Below are positions 7,337-14,700 of a stretch of DNA of 16,570 nucleotides, in pieces. The DNA is from Planctomycetota bacterium. GTDB lineage: Bacteria; Planctomycetota; Phycisphaerae; UBA1845; UTPLA1. The position numbers and the translations under genes were made by a program. Position 1 is the first letter of the stretch; every line of letters starts with the position of its first letter. Where the stretch lies: the NCBI GenBank assembly GCA_027295245.1, contig JAPULF010000074.1, positions 1 to 16,570 on the forward strand. The letters are read 5' to 3'. A model generated the notes under the pieces. It was not told the DNA's origin and ran no database searches. It saw only the letters and a program-made list of their open reading frames with translations.

Positions 7337-7684
7337 ATGGCCAAGCGCGTCGATTGGTATTATCACCGAAACGGCTGAACGTCCTGCACGCGGTCGCAAG
7401 AGTTTCTTGCGAAACACGGGATTGCCGTGAAGGAAGTCGTGGATTCGCGAAAATCCACGCTGGGCCGCGTCGAGGCCCTCGAGCTTGCACGGGCCGCCGG
7501 CCAGGTGATCGCCGCCAAGGGCAAAAAGGTCGTGTCGCTCGACATGTCCCGGAATCCATCGGACAGCGCCGTGCTCGAGGTCATGCTGGGGCCGACTGGC
7601 AACCTCCGTGCCCCCACGATCCGGCGCGGCAAGACGCTGCTGGTCGGCTTTCACGATGAGACCTACTCGGCGGCGTTGAAGTAG
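7337..7684 (+). CDS. Selenoprotein, thioredoxin-fold (ArsC/Spx-like) with Sec-x-x-Cys redox motif
   Basis: The frame from ATG 7337 runs through a single TGA at 7376-7378 to TAG at 7682-7684, giving 115 residues. Read as selenocysteine, the TGA gives DWYYHRNG-U-TSCTRSQEFLAKHG, with Sec14 and Cys17 in a U-x-x-C motif. It follows the first beta strand and heads the first helix, exactly where thioredoxin-fold proteins such as Spx and ArsC carry CxxC. Further fold support is a probable cis-proline at Pro93 (LRAPTIRRGKTLLVGF). The downstream frame stays clearly coding. A strong RBS precedes the start and a SECIS-like hairpin follows the TGA. A redox role (disulfide, peroxide or arsenate-type chemistry) is inferred; the substrate is unknown. 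It is alone between the divergent kmo gene and the cytochrome operon. The alternative is a real nonsense mutation, which the motif position and hairpin make unlikely. Confidence 0.88.
7376..7420 (+). promoter_or_regulatory. Bacterial SECIS-like element including the Sec UGA codon
   Basis: After the TGA (7376-7378) a perfect 7-bp stem UCGCAAG (7394-7400) / CUUGCGA (7406-7412) closes a 5-nt loop AGUUU (7401-7405). An outer 4-bp stem, 7383-7386 with 7417-7420, is separated by an asymmetric internal loop. The apical loop begins 22 nt after the UGA and has a G in its first two bases. This fits the published bacterial SECIS pattern of a hairpin inside the coding region 16-37 nt from the UGA. In this family such a hairpin binds SelB to insert selenocysteine. 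Recognition was by eye, with no folding energy computed. Confidence 0.7.
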
Positions 7685-7806
7685 AGCCCGAATTGAGGCC
7701 GCGGGGGAATGTACGGGTCGATTCAAGCCGGCGGATCGGTGGCGGTGCATGAACGAATCTGATAGAATACGGCCGGTTGGATCAGCATGCCGAATCCGTC
7801 CATGTC

Positions 7807-10800
7807 ATGACGAAGATTCTCGAATACAAGCCGGTTATGTCCGCCGCCCAGCGATGGGCATTCTGGATCATCATTCCTCTTCTGGCCGTTCTCGGGGCCA
7901 ACAGTCTGTATCTCCTGGCGATACCGGAGGAAAACCAAAACCAGTTCTATCTCCTCATGTTCCTTTTGCACCTGGTTTTGGGTCTCCTGCTGATGGTGCC
8001 GTTTGTGGCGTTCATTGTGTTGCACGTCCGGGCCGCGTGGGGCCGAGAGAATCGTCGGGCGATCCGCGCCGGGCTCGTGCTCCTGACGGCGACGCTGCTT
8101 CTGCTGTTCAGCGGGCTGATCATGATGTTCCGGCTCAAGCCCACCCAAGCGTCGAGTCCGCTCAATCAATTGATTTACTGGGCCCACATTTTGACACCGC
8201 TGCTCGCCGGCGGCATGTACGTCATTCACCGTCGGGCAGGGCCGCGAGTCCACTGGAACTGGGGGTTTGCATGGGCGATCGGCGTCGCCGCTTTCGTCGG
8301 AGCCATGTCGCTCATGCACGGACACGATCCGCGAAAGTGGCATCAGGTCGGCAGCCCGGAAGGCGAGAAGTACTTCGAGCCCTCACGGACCCGCACGGTG
8401 ACGGGCAATTTCATCCCGGAACGTGCGCTGATGATGGAGGATTACTGCGTCAAGTGCCATTCGGACGCTTACGAGGGCTGGTTCCACTCGGCCCATCATT
8501 TCAGCTCATTTAACAACCCGGCCTACCGATTCAGCATTCGCGAGACCCGCAAGGTCACCATGCGGCACGATCCGGACGGCATCGCCCGCGGGGCGCGGTG
8601 GTGTGCCGGGTGTCACGACCAGGTGCCGTTCCTGTCGGGCAAGTTCGACGATCCGAACTTCGACGATTTCAACGACGCGACAGCCCACGCCGGCATCACT
8701 TGCACCGTCTGTCACGCCATAACCAACATCAACTCCACGCGCGGCAACGGCGATTACACCATCGACGAACCGATCCATTATCCCTTTGCCTACAGCGACA
8801 ATTCCGTGTTGCAGTGGATCAACAATCAACTCGTCAAGGCCAAGCCGACGTTTCACAAACGGACTTTCCTCAAGCCGTTTCACCGAACCGCCGAGTTTTG
8901 CTCGGTGTGTCACAAGGTCAGCCTTCCGTTCGAGTTGAACCAGTACAAGGAGTTTCTGCGGGGACAAAACCATTATGACCCGTTCCTGCTTAGTGGTGTA
9001 AGCGGACACGGGGCGCGGAGCTTCTACTACCCTCCCAAGGCCCGCAAGAGCTGCGCAGAATGCCACATGCCGCTCGCCGAGAGCGACGACTTCGGCAGCC
9101 GGGACTTTGCCGGCAACGGGAAGACCTCGATTCACACGCACCTGTTTCAGTCGGCGAATACCGGCATGGCGGCGATTCGCGGAGACGAGAAGACCGTGCG
9201 GGCCCATCGCGATTTCCTGGTCGGGGCCGATCCCGACATCATCGGCCCGACCATGCGAATCGATATCTTCGGCCTCAAGCCGGGCGCCGCCATCGACTCT
9301 CCGCTACAGGCACCCATTCGGCCCGAATTGCCGCTGGTCCGGCCGGGCACGAGCTACCTGTTGGAAATCGTGCTGCGCACGCTGAACGTGGGCCACCTGT
9401 TTACGCAGGGCACCGCCGACTCTAACGAGGTGTGGGTCGAGTTGATCGTCAAGTCGGGCGACCGCGTCATCGGCCACAACGGCGAGATTGCCAAGGACGG
9501 GCAGGTCGATCCCTGGTCTCACTTTATCAACGTCCACATGCTCGACCGTCACGGCAACCGCGTCGACCGTCGAAACGCCCAGGACATTTTCACGCCGCTC
9601 TACAACAACCAGATGCCGCCGGGAACAGGTCAGGTTGTCCACTATCGTCTCGATGTACCGGCGGACATCACCGACCCGATCGAAATCCACGCGGCCCTGC
9701 ATTATCGCAAGTTCGACCGCACCTACATGGACTACGTGTTCCCGGTGAAGGGCGGGCCGGAGCTGCCGGTCGTGACGATGTGCGAGGACACGGTCACGCT
9801 GCCGGTGGCCGGGGCAGCCTCGTCGGCGCCGTCGCAGACTTCTCCGATCAAGCCGGTCTGGCAGCGCTGGAACGACTACGGCATCGGCCTTCTGCTGGAG
9901 GGCAACGCCGGGGCCGAGAAAGGGGAACTGCGACAAGCGGAGGATGCGTTCCGCGCGGTTGTGGGGCTCAGCCCACAACACGGACTCGTGAATCTCGCGC
10001 GGGTGTTTATCAAGGAAGGCCGGCTCGACGAGGCGACGGAAGTCCTTCAACAGGCCGAATCCCTTGACTTGCAGGCCGATTGGTGGACCGTCGCGTGGTT
10101 CAACGGAATCGTCAACAAGCAGAACGGTCGTCTCGAGGTCGCGATCAGGAACTTCGAGTCCATAATCGAGAACAAGGTCCCCGAGCGGGGATTCGATTTC
10201 AGTCGGGATTACGTGGTGCTGAATGAACTGGGACTGACGCAGTTCGATCGGTCCAAGCAGGATCGAGGTCCGTTGCGGGCCGACGCCCGAATCCGCCGTA
10301 TCCGCGAGGCGGTTCGCCGGTTTGAAGAAGTGATTGCGATCGACTCGGAAAACCTGACGGCCCATTACAACCTGTCGCTCTGCTACAAGTTGCTCGGGAC
10401 GCCGCTTCCCGGGGTCAAGGCGCGTCTTGCGATGTTCATGGATTTCGATCTTCAAGGCGACGCCAAGTTTGTCGAGTCCATTCACGGAAAGCTGGAGCGT
10501 GGCAAGGTCGACTTCGCCGACCTGTTTGCCGCCATTGAAGCCAGTTGCAAACAACGTCGGGCGGCCCAACTTCCCACCCTGTCGATCCTGCGGCGGGTCA
10601 ATCGGATGGTCAGGTCAAGGTACGAAGGCCGCGGCATAGGCCCCGAAGTCGCGACCGTGCTGTCGATGTTGCACAGAAACGAGTATTTGGCCTACAAGCC
10701 GGATGACAACGCCCGCGACAGGGCGATCGCGATTTACCGTGCGAAGACCCCGCCCGCGAATCATGCCGCGCAGTCGATCGTGATCTATCCCTTAACCGAG

Positions 10801-10914
10801 CACCACCGAAACGAGTTGATTGATCGTTACCGCAGGACCGCGGCGCAATCGGAGACGGCCGAACCCGATTCCGCGATGATGGTCGTAGGACTCGAGGACA
10901 CGGCCACCCGATGA
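7807..10914 (+). CDS. Membrane-anchored five-haem cytochrome c with TPR domain
   Basis: From ATG 7807 the product is 1035 aa. An N-terminal block of about five hydrophobic helices (residues ~14-168) is followed by an extracytoplasmic region. That region has five CxxCH haem sites: CVKCH 214, CAGCH 266, CTVCH 299, CSVCH 365 and CAECH 416, plus nearby His residues that could be distal ligands. Residues ~510-660 look like a beta-rich domain, and ~686-865 contain TPR-like helical repeats. It resembles cytochrome c554-type multihaem proteins, but the redox partner is unknown. It overlaps the next gene by 4 nt and heads a three-gene operon. The start is uncertain: an in-frame TTG at 7777 adds ten residues, ATG 7837 removes ten, and none has an RBS. 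A TAGAAT at 7763-7768 could be a -10 box but lacks a -35. Confidence 0.88.
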   Translation: MTKILEYKPVMSAAQRWAFWIIIPLLAVLGANSLYLLAIPEENQNQFYLLMFLLHLVLGLLLMVPFVAFIVLHVRAAWGRENRRAIRAGLVLLTATLLLLFSGLIMMFRLKPTQASSPLNQLIYWAHILTPLLAGGMYVIHRRAGPRVHWNWGFAWAIGVAAFVGAMSLMHGHDPRKWHQVGSPEGEKYFEPSRTRTVTGNFIPERALMMEDYCVKCHSDAYEGWFHSAHHFSSFNNPAYRFSIRETRKVTMRHDPDGIARGARWCAGCHDQVPFLSGKFDDPNFDDFNDATAHAGITCTVCHAITNINSTRGNGDYTIDEPIHYPFAYSDNSVLQWINNQLVKAKPTFHKRTFLKPFHRTAEFCSVCHKVSLPFELNQYKEFLRGQNHYDPFLLSGVSGHGARSFYYPPKARKSCAECHMPLAESDDFGSRDFAGNGKTSIHTHLFQSANTGMAAIRGDEKTVRAHRDFLVGADPDIIGPTMRIDIFGLKPGAAIDSPLQAPIRPELPLVRPGTSYLLEIVLRTLNVGHLFTQGTADSNEVWVELIVKSGDRVIGHNGEIAKDGQVDPWSHFINVHMLDRHGNRVDRRNAQDIFTPLYNNQMPPGTGQVVHYRLDVPADITDPIEIHAALHYRKFDRTYMDYVFPVKGGPELPVVTMCEDTVTLPVAGAASSAPSQTSPIKPVWQRWNDYGIGLLLEGNAGAEKGELRQAEDAFRAVVGLSPQHGLVNLARVFIKEGRLDEATEVLQQAESLDLQADWWTVAWFNGIVNKQNGRLEVAIRNFESIIENKVPERGFDFSRDYVVLNELGLTQFDRSKQDRGPLRADARIRRIREAVRRFEEVIAIDSENLTAHYNLSLCYKLLGTPLPGVKARLAMFMDFDLQGDAKFVESIHGKLERGKVDFADLFAAIEASCKQRRAAQLPTLSILRRVNRMVRSRYEGRGIGPEVATVLSMLHRNEYLAYKPDDNARDRAIAIYRAKTPPANHAAQSIVIYPLTEHHRNELIDRYRRTAAQSETAEPDSAMMVVGLEDTATR

Positions 10915-12710
10915 ACAAACCCTTGAAACTCGTCATCGCAGCCGTGGTGCTCGCGAGTGCGGGGCTTGCGGCGTATTTCTTTTTTCGGACGCCGGACTCC
11001 CCGGCGATCGCGCCGCCCGTTGTCGAAGGTGTCAAGCCGCCTCCGATGCGCACTTTCGAGATTCCCGACGTGCGATTCACGGACATTACGAAGGCCGCGG
11101 GGATCCAGTTTGTCCACGAGAACGGGGCCTCGGGCGACAAGCTGCTTCCGGAGACCATGGGCTCCGGATGCGCGTTCATGGACTACGACAACGACGGCGA
11201 CCCCGATCTTCTGTTCGTAAACGGTCGCCCCTGGTCGGCCGATCGGGACGAGGGAACGTCGTTGTCCACGCCGGCGCTCTATGAGAACGACGGGCATGGC
11301 CGATTTTCGGATGTGACCGCGCGATCGGGGCTGTCATTCTCCTTCGTCGGAATGGGAGTGACTTGCGCGGACTATGATAATGACGGCTTCACGGATGTGT
11401 ACCTTACGGGGGTCGGACGAAACATTCTGCTGCACAACGAGGCCGGCGAATCATTTGCAGACGTGACGGAAGCGAGCGGCGCGGGGGGCGACGGCGGCTG
11501 GTCCACGGGGGCCACCTTTCTCGACTACGACAACGACGGCAATCTCGACTTGTGGGTGTGCAACTACATTCGATGGTCGCCCGAGATCGACATGGCTCAG
11601 GGATTCCAAATCGTGGGCGTCGGCCGGGCGTACGGCCCCCCCAGGGATTTCGCGGGTGCAAACAGCATTCTGTACAAGGGCGACGGCCGGGGCGGCTTTG
11701 TGGACGTGTCGGTCGAGGCGGGCGTGCGGGTCGCCAATCCGGCGACGGGTGAGCCGATGGGCAAGTCACTGGCCGTCTTGACATGCGACTTCGACGAGGA
11801 CGGTCGCACCGACGTCATGGTCGCCAACGACACGGTGCAGAACTTTCTTTTCCACAATCAAGGCGACGGCAGATTCAGCGAGATCGGCGTGGAATGCGGA
11901 CTGGCTTTCGACGATGCCGGATTCGCCCGCGGCGCCATGGGCATCGACGCCGCCGACTATCGCAACGACGGCCTGGTGGGCATCGCCATCGCAAACTTCG
12001 CCAACGAAATGAGCGCCCTTTACGTTCCCATGGACAAGGCCCATCGCATGGTTTTCACCGACGCCGCCCTGGCGGAGGGCATCGGGACTCCCAGCCGGCG
12101 TCTGCTCAAGTTCGGCATGTTCTTTTTCGATCTTGATCTCGACGGGCGGCTCGACGTTCTCACCGTCAACGGACACCTCGATGAAGACATCACCAAGGTG
12201 CAGGCCTCGCAGCAGTTTGCGCAGCCGGCGCAACTGTTCTGGAACTGCGGTTCCGATCAGGACGTCTCTTTCATCGAACTCGGCCCCGAAGAGGTTGGCC
12301 CCGACCTGTTCAAGCCCATCGTCGGGCGCGGCTCGGCGTTCGCCGATATCGATGGAGACGGCGATCTGGACTTGGTGTTCACCAATAACGGCGGGCGGCC
12401 GCTCTTGCTGCGGAACGATTGCCCTCCGCGCAAGTGGATTCGGCTCGCCCTTGTCGGCGATCGGTGCAACCGAAGCGCTATCGGCGCTCGCGTCGAGGTG
12501 CATGCCGCCGACGTTATTCAGCGCCGCGAGGTTCGCGCCGCCCGGAGCTATCTCAGCTTCAGCGAAAGTGTCCTGACGTTCGGGCTGGGCGACGGAGCGG
12601 TGGTCGACCGTGTGGTCGTCCATTGGCCTGGCGGCGACACCGAGACTCTTGCCGATCTCGCAATCAACGAAACCCACGTGCTCGAACAAGGCGGGACCCA
12701 AGCCCAATGA
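10911..12710 (+). CDS. CRTAC1-family protein: FG-GAP/VCBS repeats with C-terminal ASPIC/UnbV domain
   Basis: The product is 599 aa with an N-terminal hydrophobic segment (residues ~7-26) that exports or anchors it. Calcium-loop FG-GAP repeats of the form DxDxDGxxD are visible at residues 91-99, 154-162, 205-213, 293-301, 407-415 and 479-487. A degenerate one near 349 (DYRNDGLVG) makes up a seven-bladed propeller. Residues ~520-595 match the ASPIC/UnbV domain (SAIGARVEV, REVRAARSYLSFSES, VDRVVVHWPGG). CRTAC1-like proteins are common in planctomycete envelopes; their biochemical role is mostly unknown, and calcium binding and protein interaction are likely. ATGA overlaps join it to the cytochrome gene before it and the lipoprotein gene after it. 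This supports a functional complex. Confidence 0.92.
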   Translation: MNKPLKLVIAAVVLASAGLAAYFFFRTPDSPAIAPPVVEGVKPPPMRTFEIPDVRFTDITKAAGIQFVHENGASGDKLLPETMGSGCAFMDYDNDGDPDLLFVNGRPWSADRDEGTSLSTPALYENDGHGRFSDVTARSGLSFSFVGMGVTCADYDNDGFTDVYLTGVGRNILLHNEAGESFADVTEASGAGGDGGWSTGATFLDYDNDGNLDLWVCNYIRWSPEIDMAQGFQIVGVGRAYGPPRDFAGANSILYKGDGRGGFVDVSVEAGVRVANPATGEPMGKSLAVLTCDFDEDGRTDVMVANDTVQNFLFHNQGDGRFSEIGVECGLAFDDAGFARGAMGIDAADYRNDGLVGIAIANFANEMSALYVPMDKAHRMVFTDAALAEGIGTPSRRLLKFGMFFFDLDLDGRLDVLTVNGHLDEDITKVQASQQFAQPAQLFWNCGSDQDVSFIELGPEEVGPDLFKPIVGRGSAFADIDGDGDLDLVFTNNGGRPLLLRNDCPPRKWIRLALVGDRCNRSAIGARVEVHAADVIQRREVRAARSYLSFSESVLTFGLGDGAVVDRVVVHWPGGDTETLADLAINETHVLEQGGTQAQ

Positions 12711-13279
12711 GGCGTTTTGGATTTGTGCTTGTCGTGTTGTGTGCCGCGCTCGGATTGATCGCGCCGATCGCCGGTTGCGCGAGTAGTCCGCCGGAAGCGC
12801 ACGGGTACCAACTGGACGTGCCCACAGGCTGGAAGCCGATGGAGCACAAGGATGTCGTCGTTCCGGGGCGTCCGCTTCAGGCCTGGTCGATCTCCGGCGG
12901 CGGCAGCATGGTCATCTTCAGGCAGATCAAGGGACCGATCACCGCACAGCAACTGCTGACGCTGACGTTGAACCAGTGTGCCAACCAGCCCGGGTGGACG
13001 ATCGACGAACACGAAGTTCGAAAGATCGACGGGCTCGAGGCCATGTGGATCACGGTGACGGGTTGGGGTGACGGCGGTTCGCTGGTTCCCACGCCGACGG
13101 GGGAAGACCCAAGTGATGCCGGAGACGAGTCGCTGGTGCGTACACGGCGCCTTTGGCTCGCGGTGCTGCGTTCCGACAACGTGCTGAGCATCCAGCTTCA
13201 TTGTCGCGCCGATCAACACGCCGAGATTCGACCGGCGGTGGATAGGATGATCGCATCCCTTCGGTGGGACGGCACCTGA
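12707..13279 (+). CDS. Small lipoprotein of unknown function
   Basis: The product is 190 aa. It begins with a signal peptide ending in the lipobox IAGC (Cys24), so it is probably anchored in the envelope. The remainder is a compact mixed alpha/beta domain with a PTGW motif near the start (YQLDVPTGWKPM), a central segment IDGLEAMWITVTGW, and a C-terminal helix ending in ASLRW. This pattern is seen in small secreted PsbP/DUF1795-like proteins, but that is a weak resemblance. The ATG overlaps the stop of the CRTAC1-like gene by 4 nt, so it is the last gene of the cytochrome operon and may be an assembly or accessory factor. A longer in-frame ORF from 12419 lies wholly inside the preceding gene and is not used. 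Confidence 0.85.
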   Translation: MRRFGFVLVVLCAALGLIAPIAGCASSPPEAHGYQLDVPTGWKPMEHKDVVVPGRPLQAWSISGGGSMVIFRQIKGPITAQQLLTLTLNQCANQPGWTIDEHEVRKIDGLEAMWITVTGWGDGGSLVPTPTGEDPSDAGDESLVRTRRLWLAVLRSDNVLSIQLHCRADQHAEIRPAVDRMIASLRWDGT

Positions 13280-13344
13280 TTCCTCGATGCACCGATTGCG
13301 TGTCACAAATCGGCTTGCAGCACCCGCCACTGCACGGATAAGTC

Positions 13345-13509
13345 TCAGGCCGAACAGCCCAAGATCGCGTTGAGCAGGTTGACGATGTCAAGGGCTGAAG
13401 TGCCGGAGAACGGCGCGATATTGGGGTTCGGGAATCCGCCGAGCGACAGCAGTCCGAAGAGGATCTCCAGGAGACGTCCGAAGAATGCGACCATTTCGCA
13501 GAGGGCCAT
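13345..13509 (-). CDS. Doubtful small hydrophobic ORF
   Basis: From ATG 13507-13509 it encodes 54 aa: a hydrophobic helix (MVAFFGRLLEILFGLLSLGG), a Pro/Asn turn, and an ending ALDIVNLLNAILGCSA. A TTG at 13585-13587 would give 80 aa. No RBS is seen before either start, and no family is recognised. The patterned hydrophobic helix and Cys-containing tail are the only reasons to list it. It would lie downstream of the small membrane protein gene on the same strand, and it may be non-coding or a decayed gene end. Confidence 0.25.
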   Translation of the reverse strand: MALCEMVAFFGRLLEILFGLLSLGGFPNPNIAPFSGTSALDIVNLLNAILGCSA

Positions 13510-13626
13510 TGTGTCGAACACGGGCACGGTGCTCCAATACGACGAGGACTCGGGCGGGATTGTACTTGGAACGGTTGCGCGATGCAATCGAGCGTGCCAG
13601 TCGATTTGCGGGTCGGGAGTCGGGTG

Positions 13627-13944
13627 CTACGCGGGTTTTGCACTCTTTCCGCGTAGGGTGTTTCGGATGAACCAGGACAGAAGGAACCCCACGCCGAGCA
13701 CCAGCGGCAACACGGTAAGCGTCAACATGATCACGCTGGCGAACCACTCGGGCGATCCGAGGCGTCCGCAAAGTCGCTTGATGGCGTCGAATACGACCGG
13801 CACCGGCGGCCAGTGGAATAGGGCAATGAAGCCGCTGGCGATCAAACAGATGCCGTAGAAGAAATGTTTGTGATCTCGTGGTGCGCCGGTCCAGCCCCGA
13901 TTCGTGCCGCTACGACCGCGCCTCAGTTCATTCCGGATACTCAT
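13627..13944 (-). CDS. Small two-helix membrane protein, unknown function
   Basis: The product is 105 aa with a basic N-terminus (RNELRRGRSG) and two hydrophobic segments: residues ~30-45 (FFYGICLIASGFIALF) and ~70-92 (FASVIMLTLTVLPLVLGVGFLLSWF). It ends in a basic tail. The ATG at 13942-13944 is supported by GAGGAG six nt upstream, one of the clearest RBSs in the window. An adjacent GTG would add one residue and space it less well. No family is recognised. It is probably an inner-membrane protein with both ends on the same side, and it stands alone between convergent and unrelated neighbours. Confidence 0.7.
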   Translation of the reverse strand: MSIRNELRRGRSGTNRGWTGAPRDHKHFFYGICLIASGFIALFHWPPVPVVFDAIKRLCGRLGSPEWFASVIMLTLTVLPLVLGVGFLLSWFIRNTLRGKSAKPA

Positions 13945-14181
13945 CACACACTCCTCAAATCAAGAACTTGCTCCGTCATTACTTCGGCAGATTCTCGGGA
14001 AGAATTCACGACGGCGGCGGCGGGGGTGACTTGCGGTGGGCATTCGCGCCGCAACCTATAATGAACAAGCAACCGGGCATGAGGAGGCCGGGTCCGGTAT
14101 GTCCGGCAGGTTTGCGGCGCATAAGGACGGCGGCAAGTTTTCCCGTACGCGACCTCGATGGAAAACGGACTACTCGCGAGT
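13945..14181. other. Gap between two minus-strand genes with a candidate small plus-strand ORF
   Basis: This 237-bp stretch is mostly non-coding. It contains a perfect TATAAT (14057-14062, plus strand) without a properly spaced -35, and GAGGAGG (14081-14087) 11 nt before an ATG at 14099. That ATG opens a 34-codon basic ORF ending at 14203 and overlapping the 3' end of the ACT gene. The coding case is weak. Confidence 0.3.
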
Positions 14182-14565
14182 TTATGAGGACCGGGTGACG
14201 TGACCGTGCGTCGCGAGCACCGTGATTGCCGCGTCCAGCTTGTCCTCTTGGACAAGCAGGTAGTCGGTGTCGTACGTGGAAACGACGAAAATGCTGATTC
14301 CGGCATCTGCGAGCGGCGACGCCAACGAGGCGAGAACACCGGTCATCGAAAACGGCAACGGCCCCCGCACCTTGAGGCATCGCCATCCCGGCTCGTGAAG
14401 GGCGTCTTCGGGAACAAGTCTCTGGGGACACACGATCGAAAGCTCGTCATCGGTTCGCGTAATGCAAAGGAACCTTCCGTTCGCCCACGTCGGCACGGAA
14501 TCCCGAGGAGAGAGCCGGCAAACCGCCAAGGTCTCGGCGAGGATCTCCAGGGTCAGAGTCTTCAT
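14182..14565 (-). CDS. ACT-domain protein (ACT_7/CASTOR-like)
   Basis: The product is 127 aa starting at ATG 14563-14565 (MKTLTLEILAETLAVCRL). It shows the layout of small two-domain ACT proteins in the CASTOR/ACT_7 group: an N-terminal half ending with TRTDDELSIVCPQRLVP, then WRCLKVRGPLPFSMTGVLASLASPLADAGISIFVVSTYDTDYLLV and a terminal helix. ACT domains bind amino acids and usually regulate other proteins; no ligand can be inferred. The in-frame extension upstream to 14712 is rejected because it is Cys/Arg-rich, lacks family resemblance, and runs across the start of the divergent radical SAM gene. No good RBS is seen. The gene pair with the divergent radical SAM gene shares a 135-bp upstream gap. 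Confidence 0.85.
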   Translation of the reverse strand: MKTLTLEILAETLAVCRLSPRDSVPTWANGRFLCITRTDDELSIVCPQRLVPEDALHEPGWRCLKVRGPLPFSMTGVLASLASPLADAGISIFVVSTYDTDYLLVQEDKLDAAITVLATHGHVTRSS

Positions 14566-14686
14566 ATCTCGTATTGTCTGCGCTGCGGGCGAATCGTCGA
14601 GGGGCGACACGACGCCGCTGGACGTGAGCCCGAGACGATGACCGCGTTTGCATAAGAGGCAGGCCGCGCCCTGTGCGATATGGTCC

Positions 14687-14692
14687 GGGAGG
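14687..14692 (+). promoter_or_regulatory. Ribosome binding site deciding the radical SAM start
   Basis: GGGAGG ends 8 nt before the ATG at 14701. This favours that start over the upstream in-frame ATG at 14680, which has no RBS and would place this motif inside the coding sequence. Confidence 0.65.
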
Positions 14693-14700
14693 CAGGTGGT

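Noticed and set aside
7427..7684. A stand-alone 85-aa gene starting at GTG 7427
   Set aside because: It lacks an RBS and is the C-terminal part of a thioredoxin fold whose beginning lies upstream of the TGA; the selenoprotein reading explains it better.
7313..7750. A minus-strand ORF opposite the selenoprotein gene
   Set aside because: It is Arg-rich and low in structure signal, lies antisense to the conserved-looking frame, and has no RBS or family match.
12419..12706. N-terminal extension of the small lipoprotein gene into the CRTAC1-like gene
   Set aside because: The ATG at 12707 gives a signal peptide with lipobox and a 4-nt overlap; the extension is a shadow frame.
13292..13313. Hairpin CCGATT/AATCGG after the small lipoprotein gene as a terminator
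   Set aside because: The stem is only 6 bp with a 10-nt loop, has low GC and no following T-run.
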